Part shown: piece by piece, positions 21,408 to 33,315 of the stretch
How positions within the stretch are numbered: the first letter of the stretch is position 1
Layout: each line of letters starts with the position of its first letter
Assembly: GCA_001051155.2 (NCBI GenBank)
Contig: JYIP02000001.1
Span: 5,766,001 to 5,830,000, forward strand
Length of the DNA: 64,000 nucleotides
Reading direction: 5' to 3'
DNA from: Chrysoporthe austroafricana
Lineage: Eukaryota; Ascomycota; Sordariomycetes; Diaporthales; Cryphonectriaceae
Translations under genes and position numbers: made by a program
Notes under the pieces: model-generated
Databases searched by the model: none
Seen by the model: only the letters and a program-made list of their open reading frames with translations
What the model was told of the DNA's origin: nothing

Positions 21408-23805
21408 CTAGGACAGTAGCTTGATGCCCTTGCCCGCGTTCTCATCAATCTTCCTGCCATTCTGGCTCACCGTGCTCTTTCCCTTCAGGATCTTCTCGCT
21501 CTTCAATTTGCCATCGGCTCCGGCCTCAAGCACGCCAAGTTCCTTGCCCTCATTATCCACAAGTGCTGCTTTCGCGCCCTTGGTAACATGGTAGAGGCAA
21601 ACCTCGAGATCTTCCGCATAGTCATAAACGGCACCCTTCACCCCCTCTTTGCCAAGCGGCAATACAGAGTTCTCCCGCACGTATAACGGCAACGTGCCAA
21701 AGCCGTGCTTCTCCTTGAACCAGCCTGGACCGGATCGGACCTCATTCGTGAAGAAGGACGTCCATTTGCCCCTGGGCAAGTAGAAGTCGACCTCACCGCT
21801 CTCGTCAAAGATGGGCACCGCGAGCAGATTTTCCCCCACCATGAACTGTCTGTCCAGGAACCAAGACGTTGGATCGTCAGGGAACTCTAGGCACATCGCC
21901 CGTAGCGACAGAGGTATTCCACCTTCGACGGCCTTCGCAGCCTGCGCATACAAGTACGGCATAAGCCTATTCTTCAGCGCAGTCCACTTGGCCAATGTCC
22001 GCGTACAGCCTTCCTCAGTCCGATCATCATCATCGATCGTCCAGGGCACGCGGTAGCTATTACTCCCGTGCAATCGGCTATGACTGCACAACAGGCCGAA
22101 TGCCACCCAACGCTTGTAGATCCATGCGGGAGGGTACCCTTCGAACCCACCGATATCAACACTCCAGAAAGCGAATCCGCCCAGCCCCAGCCCCAGCCCG
22201 CCGCGCACCGACTCTGCCATCGCCTCAGGCGTGGACTCACAATCACCACCCCACTGTAGCGGAAAACGCTGAGTGCCAGCGCAAGCTGTACGCGCGAAGA
22301 GCACAGCCTGGTCAGGTCCGTAGCGTTTCTGAAGAGCCTCGTAGACGACCTTGTTGTACAAGAAAGCGTAGAAATTGTGCATCTTCTCTGGGTCGACAGA
22401 GGAGTCATGCCATGCCACATCGCGGGTGGGGACTCGCTCACCAAAGTCCGTCTTGATAGCGTCCACTCCCTGGTCGAACAGCGTGTTCAGGCATTTCTCA
22501 TACCACTCTACTGCGGAGGGGTTAGTGAAATCAACCAAACCCATGCCGGCTTGCCATAGATCCCATTGCCAGACGTCGCCATTCTTGCGCTTAAGCAGGT
22601 AACCCTTCTCAGCGGCTTCCTTGAAGGCCTCGCCATGCTGGGCAATGTAAGGGTTAATCCAGACGCAGACCTTCTTCACGAGCCCAGAAGCCTTGAGCCG
22701 GCCAATTTGGGCCTTGGGATCGGGAAATCGCTCTGAGTCGAAGACGAAATCGGTCCATTTGAAGGCAGGCATCCAGAAGCAGTCATAATGGAAGACATCC
22801 ACGGTGATGTCTCGCTCCTTCATGCCCTCGAGAAAAGAGTTCACAGTGGCTTCGTCGTAGTTCGTGGTAAAGCTGGTGCTTAGCCAGAGGCCGAAGCTCC
22901 AGCTGGGAACTTTGCTGGGCCTCCCAGTGAGAGTTGAGTAGCGATAAAGGACCTCTTTGGGGGTTTTCCCGTAAATGATGTACCACTTTAGTCGTTGTCC
23001 GCAAACGCTGGTCTGAACACGGCAACATCGCTCACTCCCAACCTCCAGTTCAACTTTGCCCGAGTGGTCTATAAAAATACCATAGCCACGGTTGCTTAGC
23101 CAGAAGGAGATGTTCTTGTAGGCCTGGTCGCTAGAAGTCCCACCATCAGCGTTCCACAGCGTCACAGACTGCCCTAGCTTGTTGAAGGCGCCGAATCTCT
23201 CTCCGAGTCCGTGAACAGATTCGCCCACTGCCAGAGAGGTCTGTGTGAAAATGTAATGTTTGAAGTCCCGTAGATCACCAGTCTGCAGCGGATTGCTAGG
23301 TGCCGGACTGTAAGCCAAGCCGATGCTCCTGCTCAGGAGTGAGGTGAGATGCTTGGAGCCATCTGCGGCATCAAAACGAATGTCAAAAATGCCAAGTTGG
23401 ATAGTGGCGGTGATTGATCCAGATGTCAGTGTTGTTCCTTTGCTGCCCTCCGAGATCTCGCTCTCGACCTCAGGCTTACCAGCCGGATAAAGATCGAAGT
23501 GAGGGCCTTTGTTGATCTCACCTTCCCAGTGAGTTGTCTCGACTGATAGAATGCCATCGCTTTGCGCTTCGACATCCTGAGCACATATCAGCTGAGACTC
23601 TGGATCGCTCTAAGGGTATTTCGCCTGTGTGAAGCCATACAATAGTCAGGGTACTCAAGTTCAGAGTGTCTCCCCTAGACCTTATTTTCTTAGTAGGACA
23701 TAGCAGACGCAGTCCTCGGTCTGTCTTCTTGATGTCATACACCTCCTCAGCGTATTCAACCCTCACACCCTCTGCTGTCAGCCACATTCCATCGCGGAAC
23801 TTCAT
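21408..23805 (-). CDS. GH31 alpha-xylosidase (YicI-like)
   Basis: Releases alpha-xylose from isoprimeverose-type ends of xyloglucan oligosaccharides. Two exons, 23805-23641 and 23576-21408, give 777 residues, close to E. coli YicI (772). The join Thr-Leu-Thr-Ile / Asp-Val-Glu-Ala matches the YicI N-terminal spacing residue for residue, which decided the acceptor at 23577 over a nearer one at about 23609. Catalytic nucleophile Asp432 lies in Lys-Thr-Asp-Phe-Gly-Glu and acid/base Asp500 in Trp-Gly-Gly-Asp-Cys. The Lys-Thr-Asp-Phe-Gly-Glu form and the Phe-Ala-Arg-Thr-Ala-Cys-Ala-Gly-Thr-Gln stretch are alpha-xylosidase rather than alpha-glucosidase type. No signal peptide, so probably cytosolic. 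It abuts the GlcNAc cluster; whether it is co-regulated is unknown. Confidence 0.93.
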
Positions 23806-25063
23806 CGTCGCGTTTATCACGATCAGAACGACGCACGAAAAAACACGAGTACTGGGCCTCAACTTTGAGGCTTTCAAACGAAGGAGACCTTATTATCAAG
23901 TCCGCACAAGGACCTCTTTAACCGTGTATGAGGAGTGGGAGGCAGACAAGCAAGGCAACACAGCAGGACCAATGTTACGTGAATCCGCAGGCCCTCGTGA
24001 AGACCTGGTTGATCTAGTGACTAGCACGGCGATGCGGCCCGAAGCAAGCAGTTGGTCAAGACATTAACAGCTCATTGTGGATTCAACACAGGATGAACTT
24101 CGGCAGAATACGTCCCCGCCAGGCAGAGATGCCCCAAATGATACATCGGCTTGGGGTTGAAGGACACACGTTGAAGTGGAGAGCAGTCAACGATGGCGAT
24201 TATATCCGACGGTTAGTTTGTCCGTTTCTAGGGCCGAAATAGTGGAGCGGCCTCGGCAGCCGGCACAGTATTGTGCCGTAGAAACTCTAGCTTGCTTCCG
24301 CTAATACAGGGTATATTGATTTTGTCCAGCAACCAACGTCATCAGTAGCGGCACGTTATGAGTCTCCATTTTCCCACGAGTTAAAATACATAATTACTTG
24401 AAAGGTTTAAATACGCTCGGGCTGTCCTTATGATGCTCTGATCACCAACACGCCTGTTTTCGTCGTCGAAGGCAGCGTCTTCGAAGAGACGGGTGAAAAG
24501 GGATCAAAATTTTCTCTCCCAGCAGTGCACTGAATTTACCAGTTCTGCTGCCGGCCCTTGTCGCGGCTTCTCAACGCTTTGGTATCACCACTGTCCCGTA
24601 GACCGATGTTGTACAATATTAATCCCGCTTAGCGACCGTCTGTGTCTGAGTGGGTATCAAGCAACCGGTCAACTCGGCCCGACGAGGCTTGACTAAATTA
24701 AGTGATGGCCAGGCATCTATCCCCGATCTTGCTGAAATTGTAGAGCTTCCATTGGGAGTATCACTTGTTCTTATTGGTCTCGGGGCTCATATACGCCATG
24801 CAACGACATGGTTTCCCCAACATTATCATACACCTCCTCATGTGTAGATGCGTGAAGATGTGTTCCCGTGAACCTCGTCAAGGAACCAGAGTGGCTAGCT
24901 TGGTACCCGCGAGGACGGTAAGCTTGCCGAAAAATGCATCCTAGGGGACAAGGATCAGGCGCCAGGCATTTTCAAGATAGTCTCGGGGGGATACATATAT
25001 TGCATATATCGGCCATTCTGTTAGAAGTGAGACCTGGTCCTGGACAGTCTGTTCGACATCAAG
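23806..25063. promoter_or_regulatory. Divergent intergenic region between GH31 and GH3 genes
   Basis: 1.26 kb between the starts of the alpha-xylosidase (-) and the secreted GH3 enzyme (+). An AT-rich stretch lies at about 24345-24425. No other gene is visible. Confidence 0.45.
24991..25009 (+). promoter_or_regulatory. Candidate TATA box of the secreted GH3 gene
   Basis: Two overlapping CATATAT-type elements lie 55-73 nt before the start codon, a plausible core-promoter position for a short leader. Position and composition only. Confidence 0.35.
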
Positions 25064-27636
25064 ATGAGGGGACTATGTGCTGTCTTCGCCTTCTCAGCGA
25101 TGGCAATGTTTGCCAGTGCGGCGTCTTATAACAGCACTCCGGTCTACAAGAACCCCAACGCTACAATTGATGATCGGGTATCTGACTTACTCAGTCGTAT
25201 GACAATACATGATAAAGCGAGCCAGCTGATACAGGGTGATGTCTCGAACTGGATGAATATCGATGATGGAGCCTTCAATTCGAGTGGTCTGGCTTGGAGT
25301 ATGGAGTACCGAGGAGGGTCGTTCTATGTCGGCTACTATGTGAACTGGACGACTTTGTGGACCTCTATCAAGATCGGCCAGGACTATCTAACGCAAAATA
25401 CAACACTTGGGATCCCCGCCTGGGTTCAGTCAGAGGGTATTCACGGTTTTCTTATTCCGAACGCAACGATCTTCAACAGCCCGATTGCGCAGGCTTGTTC
25501 ATGGAATCCAGACCTAGTCGAGAAAATGGGCAAGGCCATAGCGCAGGAGGCCTCGGCTCTAGGTGTGAATCAGATATTCGGCCCCCTCGGAGACCTGGCT
25601 CGCGAGTTGCGGTACGGCAGGGTTGAGGAGACGTATGGGGAGGACTCCTTTCTGGCTGGCGAGATGGCGTACAGCTATGTCAAAGGTCTTCAGGCCGGCG
25701 GTGTCGCTGCCATGGTCAAGCATTTCGCCGCCTATGCGTCGCCTGAGCAGGGTATCAACACGTCTCCAGTCCACGGCGGCGAACGAGAGCGCTTGACGAC
25801 ATACCTCCCGTCCTATAAGCGCGCCATCATTGATGCAGAAGCTGTGGCTATAATGGCCGCCTATCATTGTTACGATAGCGTGCCAGCAGTGGCGGATTAT
25901 CATCTCCTCACCGAGATTCTCCGAGGATCCTGGGGGTATAACTATTTCGTCATGTCAGATGCTGGAGGGACGGACAGAATTTGCACGGCCTTTGGTATGT
26001 GTCAAGCCTCTCCAGTCGACTCTGAGGCCATCGTGAATTTCGCCCTTCCAGCAGGTACAGATTCCGAGATGGGCGGTGGAAGCTACAACTACGAGAAGAT
26101 TCCCGACATGGTAGCAGCCGGGACTCTCAACGAATCCATTGTCGATATCGCTGTCTCCAGGATCCTCCATGCCAAGTTCAAAATGGGGCTATTTGAGAAG
26201 CCCTTCCTTGGCGTGGCCGAGGATCAGTTCGATGAGTACGTCCATACCAACGCCACGCAACAGCTTGCCCGCCAGTTAGACACAGAATCTATTGTGCTTC
26301 TCGAGAATCACAACGCCGTGCTACCGTTAGGCAAGACAGCCCACGTCGCCGTCATTGGGCCCATGGCAGCAGATCGGATGAACTATGGCGACTACGTTGT
26401 ACGTCTTTACATTGCTCAAAATCATTCAGAATTTGCGGGCCTACTTGAGGGGTTAAGAGACCTTTTTCCCCCCTCGCACTAAGTTTTGTTCTCACGAGAG
26501 TTCTGATCCCTCCAGCGTCTCGCCTACTCAATCATTCTACCCACACATATCTTTATCTAGTATCTGCTACTAACTAGAAGTTAATCAGCCATATAAATCC
26601 GGCTATCGAGGCGTGACGCCACTCGAAGGCCTTCAAGCAGCCAGCAAGGGTACAATTACCTACGCAAAGGGCTGTGAGCGCTGGTCCAATGACGATTCCG
26701 GCTTTGAAGAAGCCATCGCTGCCGCTGAGGCTGCCGACGTGGCCGTGGTGATAGTGGGCACCTGGAGCCGCGATCAGGGCGAGCTTTGGACGGGCCTGAA
26801 TGCCACCACTGGCGAGCACATCGACCTGTCATCGCTGAATCTTGTGGCTGCGATGCCGAGGTTAGTGCAGGCAATCATCAACACGGGCAAGCCGACGATA
26901 GTCGTATACAGCAGCGGGAAGCCGATTACAGAGCCATGGATCAGCCAGAACGCAAGCGCCTTGGTACAGCAATTTTACCCCTCGGAGCAAGGCGGGAATG
27001 CGTTAGCCGATGTGCTGTATGGGAATTATAACCCCAGTGGCAAGCTGAGCGTTTCATTCCCCTATGATGTTGGGACCACACCGATTTACTATGATTATCT
27101 GAACTCTGCCAGGGCGTACCCTAATCCTGGACATACCTATCCTAACGGGACACTGGTGTATGGGTCGACTTACGTCTTCCAGAACCCGGATGCGCTCTAC
27201 ACGGTAGGTCTCGTCCTGACCGTATAGACTCATCGGCTTATTGACGTGGCAATTATAGTTCGGGTACGGCCTCTCGTATTCAACCTTCAGCTATTCCTCC
27301 ATCACCCTCTCACAGGACACCGCCTCAGCCAGCGAGACTGTCACCGTCAGCGTGGAAGTGACCAACAACTCCACAGTTGACGGCACCGAAGTCTTACAGG
27401 TGTATGTCAAAGACGATATCTCGAGTGTCGTTGTTCCAAACAAGCTATTGAAGGGTTTTGCGAAGGTGTTCATTGCAGCTGGCGCTACTGAGACCGTGAG
27501 TATAGACATCAACGTGGCTGATTTAGGATTATGGGACATTCATATGGATTATGTCGTGGAGCCGGGATCTTTTACGGTGTATGTGGGCAGTTCGAGCTCG
27601 GATTTGCGGGGGAATGCTACCTTGACAGTGACTTAG
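25064..27636 (+). CDS. Secreted GH3 beta-glycosidase (beta-glucosidase-like)
   Basis: Exons 25064-26398, 26589-27203 and 27259-27636, all phase 0, give 775 residues. A signal peptide (residues 1-20, hydrophobic core then Ala-Ser-Ala-Ala) and many Asn-x-Ser/Thr sites indicate secretion. The N-terminal GH3 barrel has Glu-Glu-Thr-Tyr-Gly-Glu-Asp, the sugar-binding Val-Lys-His-Phe-Ala-Ala-Tyr, and nucleophile Asp299 in Val-Met-Ser-Asp-Ala-Gly-Gly. The second domain has Asp-Gln-Gly-Glu-Leu-Trp with candidate acid/base Glu510. The last exon encodes a fibronectin-III-like domain beginning Phe-Gly-Tyr-Gly-Leu-Ser-Tyr. This three-domain form is that of beta-glucosidases and related exo-enzymes, so the exact substrate is open. 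It is unlike the NagZ-type GH3 domain in the neighbouring sensor gene. Confidence 0.92.
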
Positions 27637-28012
27637 ATAGGTCCCGGCGCTTCCAAAGGGTCTGACAATCTTTCCCCGGGGAAGGAGGGGGGGGGGGGTT
27701 GAAGGACAAAGCCTGTAGCAGCCTCCTTTGGGAGTAAAGTGGACTAGGATATATGACTCTGCTTCCTCCTGACATTATCATATGCGATGGCCTCGTCGCA
27801 GGAGGCGCTGCCATGCGTCCCAAGCCAGTAGATCCTCTTTCACCTTTCGGCTGTTCCAAGATAGTTTGTCCTTTGACTATGCAGTCATGCCACAGCAAAG
27901 CTAGGATTTTCTGAGTCAAGGTCGTCAAGTCATCCATTATTATCGCCTTGGTCAATATGATGAATGCAAATAGGTATATACATTGAAGCTGGCACCAAGC
28001 CATCTCATCTTC
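27637..28012. other. Convergent 3' region
   Basis: Between the GH3 stop and the ceramidase stop. A G tract (27688-27699) is the only notable feature. Confidence 0.5.
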
Positions 28013-30647
28013 TCATGAGGTCAACGTAAAAGTATCACTCGTCCCATTAAAGGCTGTGATCGTCCCAGTGATGTCCTTCCAGTCACCATAATACCTCACC
28101 CTATACGTGCCCGCAGAGGCATACGGTGCCGTTGCTGAGTTGTCCGTCGTCTCGGTTTCCCAGGTGATGATGACCTGACTGTATCCTAGGATGGTGTCCG
28201 TCTGCGCCCACGTGTACACAAGGTGCCAGTCGTTGTCGTCGCGGACCTGCGTCCACGTTGAGCCGTTGATCAGCTGCTCCACTGCGGCAAAGGTGCCCTC
28301 CAACCGCAGATTGTTACGCGGGTTGGCGCCCTGGAAGGTCGTGTTGACAACACTACCAATCGTGTACGTGGCATTGGGCTGGGTGATCACGTCGCCAAAG
28401 TCGCTGCCGATGGGGTGGCCATCGTAGATGACGCCGGCAATGAAGTCGTAGGATACATTCCTGTTGTCTGGTGGGAAGGGGCCTGGATCAGGCGAGTCGG
28501 TCGAGTCGGGGGAGAGATAGTGCAGGTTGCTGACAGACAGGTTCATATAGGCGTTAAGCTCATACTGGCCATACAGAGTGCTGGCACCCTCGTACCGCTG
28601 GATCTGGTACTCCTCCAGTGTTGCGACGTAGTGCGCATAGGTGTTTGCAGGGCCTCCGAGGACCACAATCGGCTCTGTGTCGTTCAGGAAGGTTGCCGCC
28701 GCCTCGTCAGCAACGGCGGTGCGCCATCGGCGGCCTGACATGGTAGTTGCCTCGCTAGGCGAGACGATGATGATGAATTGTCCGACACGGAAACTCTGTA
28801 TATCGACAATATCCGGGGTCCAGTCATATGGTTCGTAGATTTCACCCACATCCAAGAGGATGGGCTTCGGGTACTGGCATGCTACCTGCTCTGGGCCAGG
28901 ATCCTTGAGGAGGTAGGCGATTGCATCCCACACTGGGTCGTCAGGTTCACCGGCATCACCTTGGACGAAGTCAAATGCGCCAGGCCAGTCTGTGGTGCCG
29001 GCTGCGAAGGACTGTCCTAGAGCAGCAGGGCACGTGTTGACCACGGTACCGTTGGGCAGAGCGAACTCGAAGTAGCTCATGTTCTGGAAGAAGTGGTACG
29101 ACTTGACGGTCGTACCAACAATAGGGGTCGACTGCGAGTCGAAGTCGCTGTATAGGTCGTATGCTCCTTGGAACTGACGCCGGCCCATCTCGTAGCAAGA
29201 AGTCACACCAAGATCGACGTTGGCAAACAAGGGCCCTCGGCCGTGGCAATCCTCAGACCTGCCATTGGCGCATGTGCTGTTCTCGAAGCTGCACATGTCT
29301 CCCGAACCATCATCACACCACGCACCCAAAACATTCGGGGTCGTGTCTCCTACGTTGGCCTGGGAGAAACCAGCGACAAAGCCATCAGCAGCTGAGCTGT
29401 CGCTTGCCATGGTCTGCTCGAACAAATAGGCTGCCACACCCTTGTTGTCGCCAGCCACATGAGTGTTGTTGCCATACATTGATGTGCCATGGACCTAGAG
29501 CAACCTTAAGTCAGCATTTTCCTGGAGAACAAGAGGAGAAACGAGCCTCAGAACACGATCCAAGAGCAACGTGCTGTATCTTCTGGAAGTATCTTGTCTC
29601 CGGAAGGTCCTAAGATTTCGACAAGGAGGCAGGAAAAGATGACCCAGGTTCACGTACCGGATACCAAGTCAGCACTCCCATGTTGAGGCCATCCGAAGCA
29701 CGCTGGAACCTTAACATTGTCAAGGTCTGATCTGTAGAGCTGTTGTACATGGCACGCTCCTCTTCGGGGTTGTTCTCGTAAGCATAAAGACTACGACTCA
29801 GATTGCCATCGGTGATGTTGACAGTGCCGACATCGAGATAGCCTGTCGTCAGGCTCTCGTGTGCTCTCTGAATGGAAAGGATAGCACCATCAATGATGGA
29901 ATTTACGCTCTGGAGATCCATCCCAAAACTCGTAATTTGAGGCTGTGCCGGTCAGTCGGAGCTTCACCGAGCAGGCCAAGGGGATGGGACTGACGAGGAG
30001 GTAGTTCCACCAAGCACCAGGACCGTTGTGAGAATGAGTGCCCGTTACGGCAACGTTGGACTGTCCATATACGGCGTAATCATCTCCCAGGGCAGCAAGC
30101 CCTTCCAGGATGCCATAGCGCTGAGCTGTATCGCCAGCTGCGATATCCAGCACCAGGTAGACAAACCTATCATCCGGATTGTTGACATCGCCGACAATAA
30201 AAGCTCGAGAGTAGAGTCGTTGACGCAGACCCGTACCGATCTGGCTCAAATCCGCATAACCACCGAACTCTACTTCGACAACGGGGCCGGTGATATCAGC
30301 CTTGCCAACCCCGATTCTAAGCGGTTAGCACGCAGGTCAGCATGGATCTCTCAGTGCCTCCCCCTCCCTCCCGAAAGGGTGGCGTCATGCAGGAAATGGA
30401 CCTACAAATATTGGTCGCCAGTCGAGGCCCGCGTCTTGGACGTCAGGAATTGCTTGACCTCCTCAAAGTCGTCGAGGTCAACGTCATCCAACTCCTCCGA
30501 CGTAGAAGCAAATGTCCTCGGCCTCTGGTTTCCGCTTATCACGGAGATGGCGAGCAAACCAAGGACCAGGACGGAGAAGAGGGCAATAGTGCTGAAAACA
30601 CCCCTGCGCGGGGCGGCGCGCTCCTTGAACACAGAAGACGCCATCAT
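28013..30647 (-). CDS. Neutral ceramidase
   Basis: Hydrolyses ceramide to sphingoid base and fatty acid (alkaline/neutral ceramidase family, zinc amidase). Exons 30647-30406, 30316-29995, 29942-29658 and 29494-28013 give 776 residues with consistent phase. An N-terminal hydrophobic segment (about residues 17-38) after basic residues is a signal anchor, suggesting a type II orientation in the secretory pathway. The zinc-site motif Gly-Thr-His-Ser-His-Asn-Gly-Pro-Gly is intact, and the C-terminal beta-sandwich domain (Tyr-Arg-Val-Arg-Tyr-Tyr-Gly-Asp) is complete. The nucleophile motif, Asp-x-Ser-Pro-Asn in the family, reads Asp-Thr-Thr-Pro-Asn here, placing Thr335 at the catalytic serine position. 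Two Met codons start the frame; the first is used. Confidence 0.94.
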
Positions 30648-32895
30648 GTCCTTAGCACCCGATCCCAGCCTCGGGCAGGATGTGAAGCTCCGTATGAGGC
30701 GTCAGCGCGAGATCACACTGGACACGGCTGGCCGGATGGTGTCACGTCTGGAGATTCGTGGAAGGCGACGTCCTCACACGGCAGCGAAAGGAGCTCGAGG
30801 GAGCAAGCACCAGCTTTATGGACCAAGATCGCCTGGTGTTCCGCCAATGTAGACGAGGGCCCCAGATCTCAGGCAGGTCACTATCATCCTTGAAGATTGC
30901 AGCTGATGTGGATTCCGAGCAGGGGGTACATCTCGGGCTGCAAGGCAGGGTGGGTGTACAGGACTGTGGTGATGGCCGCCCGCCTGGACTAGCACTATGT
31001 AGCAATTTCGGCGACCTTGGGGAAAATGGGAAATGACATGATCATGCTCTGGCACCTCTACCATGTAGCATCGATGCAACGTCCAGCTCCTGGGCCTGCA
31101 GCGGCTGTGGTTGTGACACTATGTACTTGCACGCTGCCGTGGTGGTCCTCGAGCCACGGCAGGTTGACGACCCCATTGGAGAAGGTGTGATGTCTATGCT
31201 GCATTGCCGCCGCCTAGTGGACCCCCTTTTACATAGTGGGTGTATGGTCCCACGGCCGGCGACGGAGGCCGATTCGTCCTTCTAAGTTGGTCTTAGCCCA
31301 GATTGTCCAGAGCTCACCGCGATACTTGACCGCCAATGGGGAGGCCGTGCCTGGTGCTGATGTGGTCTGCCCAGCGTGCCAGCGTACACAACAGTGGCCT
31401 GTACGGATCCGCATCCGTAAAGTCGTCAGTAGGGACTGGAAGTGTCTAATTAAATGGAGGTACAGCAGCTAGAGGCCCCAGGGCGTCACATGCGTCTGAG
31501 CCCAGGGCTGCCCAGCCCTGATCAAGGCTCAGATCTGCATTTGACCCTGGTCAAGGTGACTTGAGGGCGGATCACCTTGCATTTCGGAGCCGGTCCCAGC
31601 TGAACTGCTAGACGCCCTCCGTCGCTATTGGTCGGGCCTGTGTCCTCGAGACCTCGATGCCAGCCCTGTTTCCTACGGCATTGGCCCCTTTAATGGACAT
31701 CCCGAGGGATAACAAGGCCGAGGCAGGGTCACCGAGCTGGTGCCACTCTGCTCCGTCTGTGTCACCTATGCCTATCTAATCTGCCCGCTATCGTGTTCAA
31801 ACCATGGCCGGGAGGACGAAGGCCGTATCTCTTGGCCGGCCAGGGCAATCTGGCGAGAAGCGGGTCCCGCGGGATCGTTCGACCTGTCACCGCATAGGGT
31901 GGAGCAGGCTCCCGGAAGATCACCCGGCACATCTCACCGGATCCGGTATACCGACCGACGGTAGATCCGGGCTTCAAGGACGGGGCCTTCAAATAGTTCA
32001 CCTCCTTTCATTGAGATGCAAGGCCATCGGGCTTCAGGATCTCTCCTCCCCTGCGCGAATCCGTCTTTCCAGTTCCCCGATCTGCTGTGGGTGGGTAACA
32101 TAGGTGGCCTGCACGTGTCCTCGACATCCTCATAATGTGACCCTTCTACCAAGCTTCTCCCAAGACTCGGCAACCTCATCCGAGACAGCGTACAGCAACA
32201 CACTTCGAATCTCGTGGCTCCGCAATGGATGACCATTGATCACATGTAGAAATTCCGCATAGACTTCCTAGGTAGGGACACACTCACGTGACCCCTATCA
32301 ACTAATAGTATGCGGCGGATAGATACAATTCTTTCTCCTCGAAAGCCCCACGAGAAAAGACTGAGACAAGGACAGCGGAGGCGAAGTATTACCTAGGTAC
32401 GCTATAGGCCAAGTCCAACAACCAAGATCGTGATTTTTCGACTCGTACCGTTCCAGTGCCCCCTCCCCCCAACCATAATTACGGTGGCTTTAGCAAGACG
32501 CTGTCGTGCGGCTTGCGGCCCCACAACGTCACGCGGAAGCTATTCTCGCTGAGCCGAAAGCTCGTTCAGATTAACCCCAAGTTCAGCTACACCTTTCCCG
32601 TACCCACTGTCTCAAGAGTACGATCAGCTGAACAATGTCAACGACCGGGTTCGAGAACTAGGCTGCACGCTAAGATATGAAAATGCTCACCAGCTTGCCG
32701 CCGCAGAGGTATTCGCAAAGACGCCCAGTCTCGTTCTCATACTCGTCTTGGTAGTCCCGCTCTTCACCTCCGTGCTCTGTCCACGTCCTTCATCTTTGTA
32801 ACCTTCGGGCTCCGGCATGTCAACATCATCTGTAGTCTGAACATGTTTCTCGATATCGAGACAATCGAGGTCAGTGACCCTGGCTGTCTTTGGCT
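30648..32895. other. Gene-poor region left of the retrotransposon
   Basis: About 2.2 kb upstream of the ceramidase gene, with only short frames. 32530-32790 has a stretch on the plus strand that looks mildly coding (a frame reading Asp-Gln-Leu-Asn-Asn-Val-Asn-Asp-Arg-Val-Arg), but it is short and I cannot name it. It may be a remnant interrupted near the insertion. Otherwise nothing. Confidence 0.4.
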
Positions 32896-32900
32896 CTCTT
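32896..32900. repeat. Target-site duplication, left copy
   Basis: The five bases CTCTT immediately precede the first LTR copy and are repeated right after the 3' LTR. Confidence 0.8.
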
Positions 32901-33019
32901 TGTGGAAAAGTGGAGCAACCAGCACCCTAACCCTGGCATTCCTGTGCTCTATATATTTCTGGCTGAGCACTACACAGCCATTTTCACTCTCTTTTGTAGA
33001 AGACAGATTTCTATCTCAA
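32901..33019 (+). repeat. Partial left LTR copy before the N
   Basis: 119 bases nearly identical to the first part of the LTR at 33021-33191; the only difference I see is T for G at 33012. It stops at the N. It is more likely a contig end overlapping the next contig than a true tandem LTR. Confidence 0.8.
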
Positions 33020-33020
33020 N
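33020..33020. other. Single N, probable assembly join
   Basis: The only ambiguous base seen in the window, placed exactly where one LTR copy breaks off and another begins with its first base. Confidence 0.85.
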
Positions 33021-33191
33021 TGTGGAAAAGTGGAGCAACCAGCACCCTAACCCTGGCATTCCTGTGCTCTATATATTTCTGGCTGAGCACTACACAGCCA
33101 TTTTCACTCTCTTTTGTAGAAGACAGATTTCGATCTCAATACACTTATTTATTCTTTCCTATGCTCGATATTAGGTGCCTGTTTCGCCACA
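33021..33191 (+). repeat. 5' LTR
   Basis: Begins TGT and ends ACA. Matches the 3' LTR at 41149-41321 except for about five transitions and a two-base indel near the start. It contains a TATA-like run (CTATATATTT). Confidence 0.9.
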
Positions 33192-33203
33192 GTTATAAGC
33201 CCG
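33192..33203 (+). other. Candidate primer-binding site (initiator Met-tRNA half)
   Basis: GTTATAAGCCC follows the 5' LTR directly. It matches the complement of the anticodon arm of eukaryotic initiator Met-tRNA (GTTATGAGCCC) with one G-to-A change. Copia elements prime from such tRNA halves. Confidence 0.55.
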
Positions 33204-33315
33204 GTTCGTACCAAAGGACTTTATCTTCCCCCTATCTATTGAAACAGCACCTAATCGATCGCTTCACTTTTGTCCTATTCGTCCAGTCCCTCTTTTTATT
33301 CTTTATACGCTCGCT

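Noticed and set aside
23577..23610. Earlier acceptor for the GH31 intron (adding 11 residues)
   Set aside because: In frame, but the later acceptor at 23577 matches the YicI spacing exactly and has a better branch-site distance.
32901..33191. A true tandem LTR array
   Set aside because: The N and the abrupt break inside one copy point to an assembly join instead.
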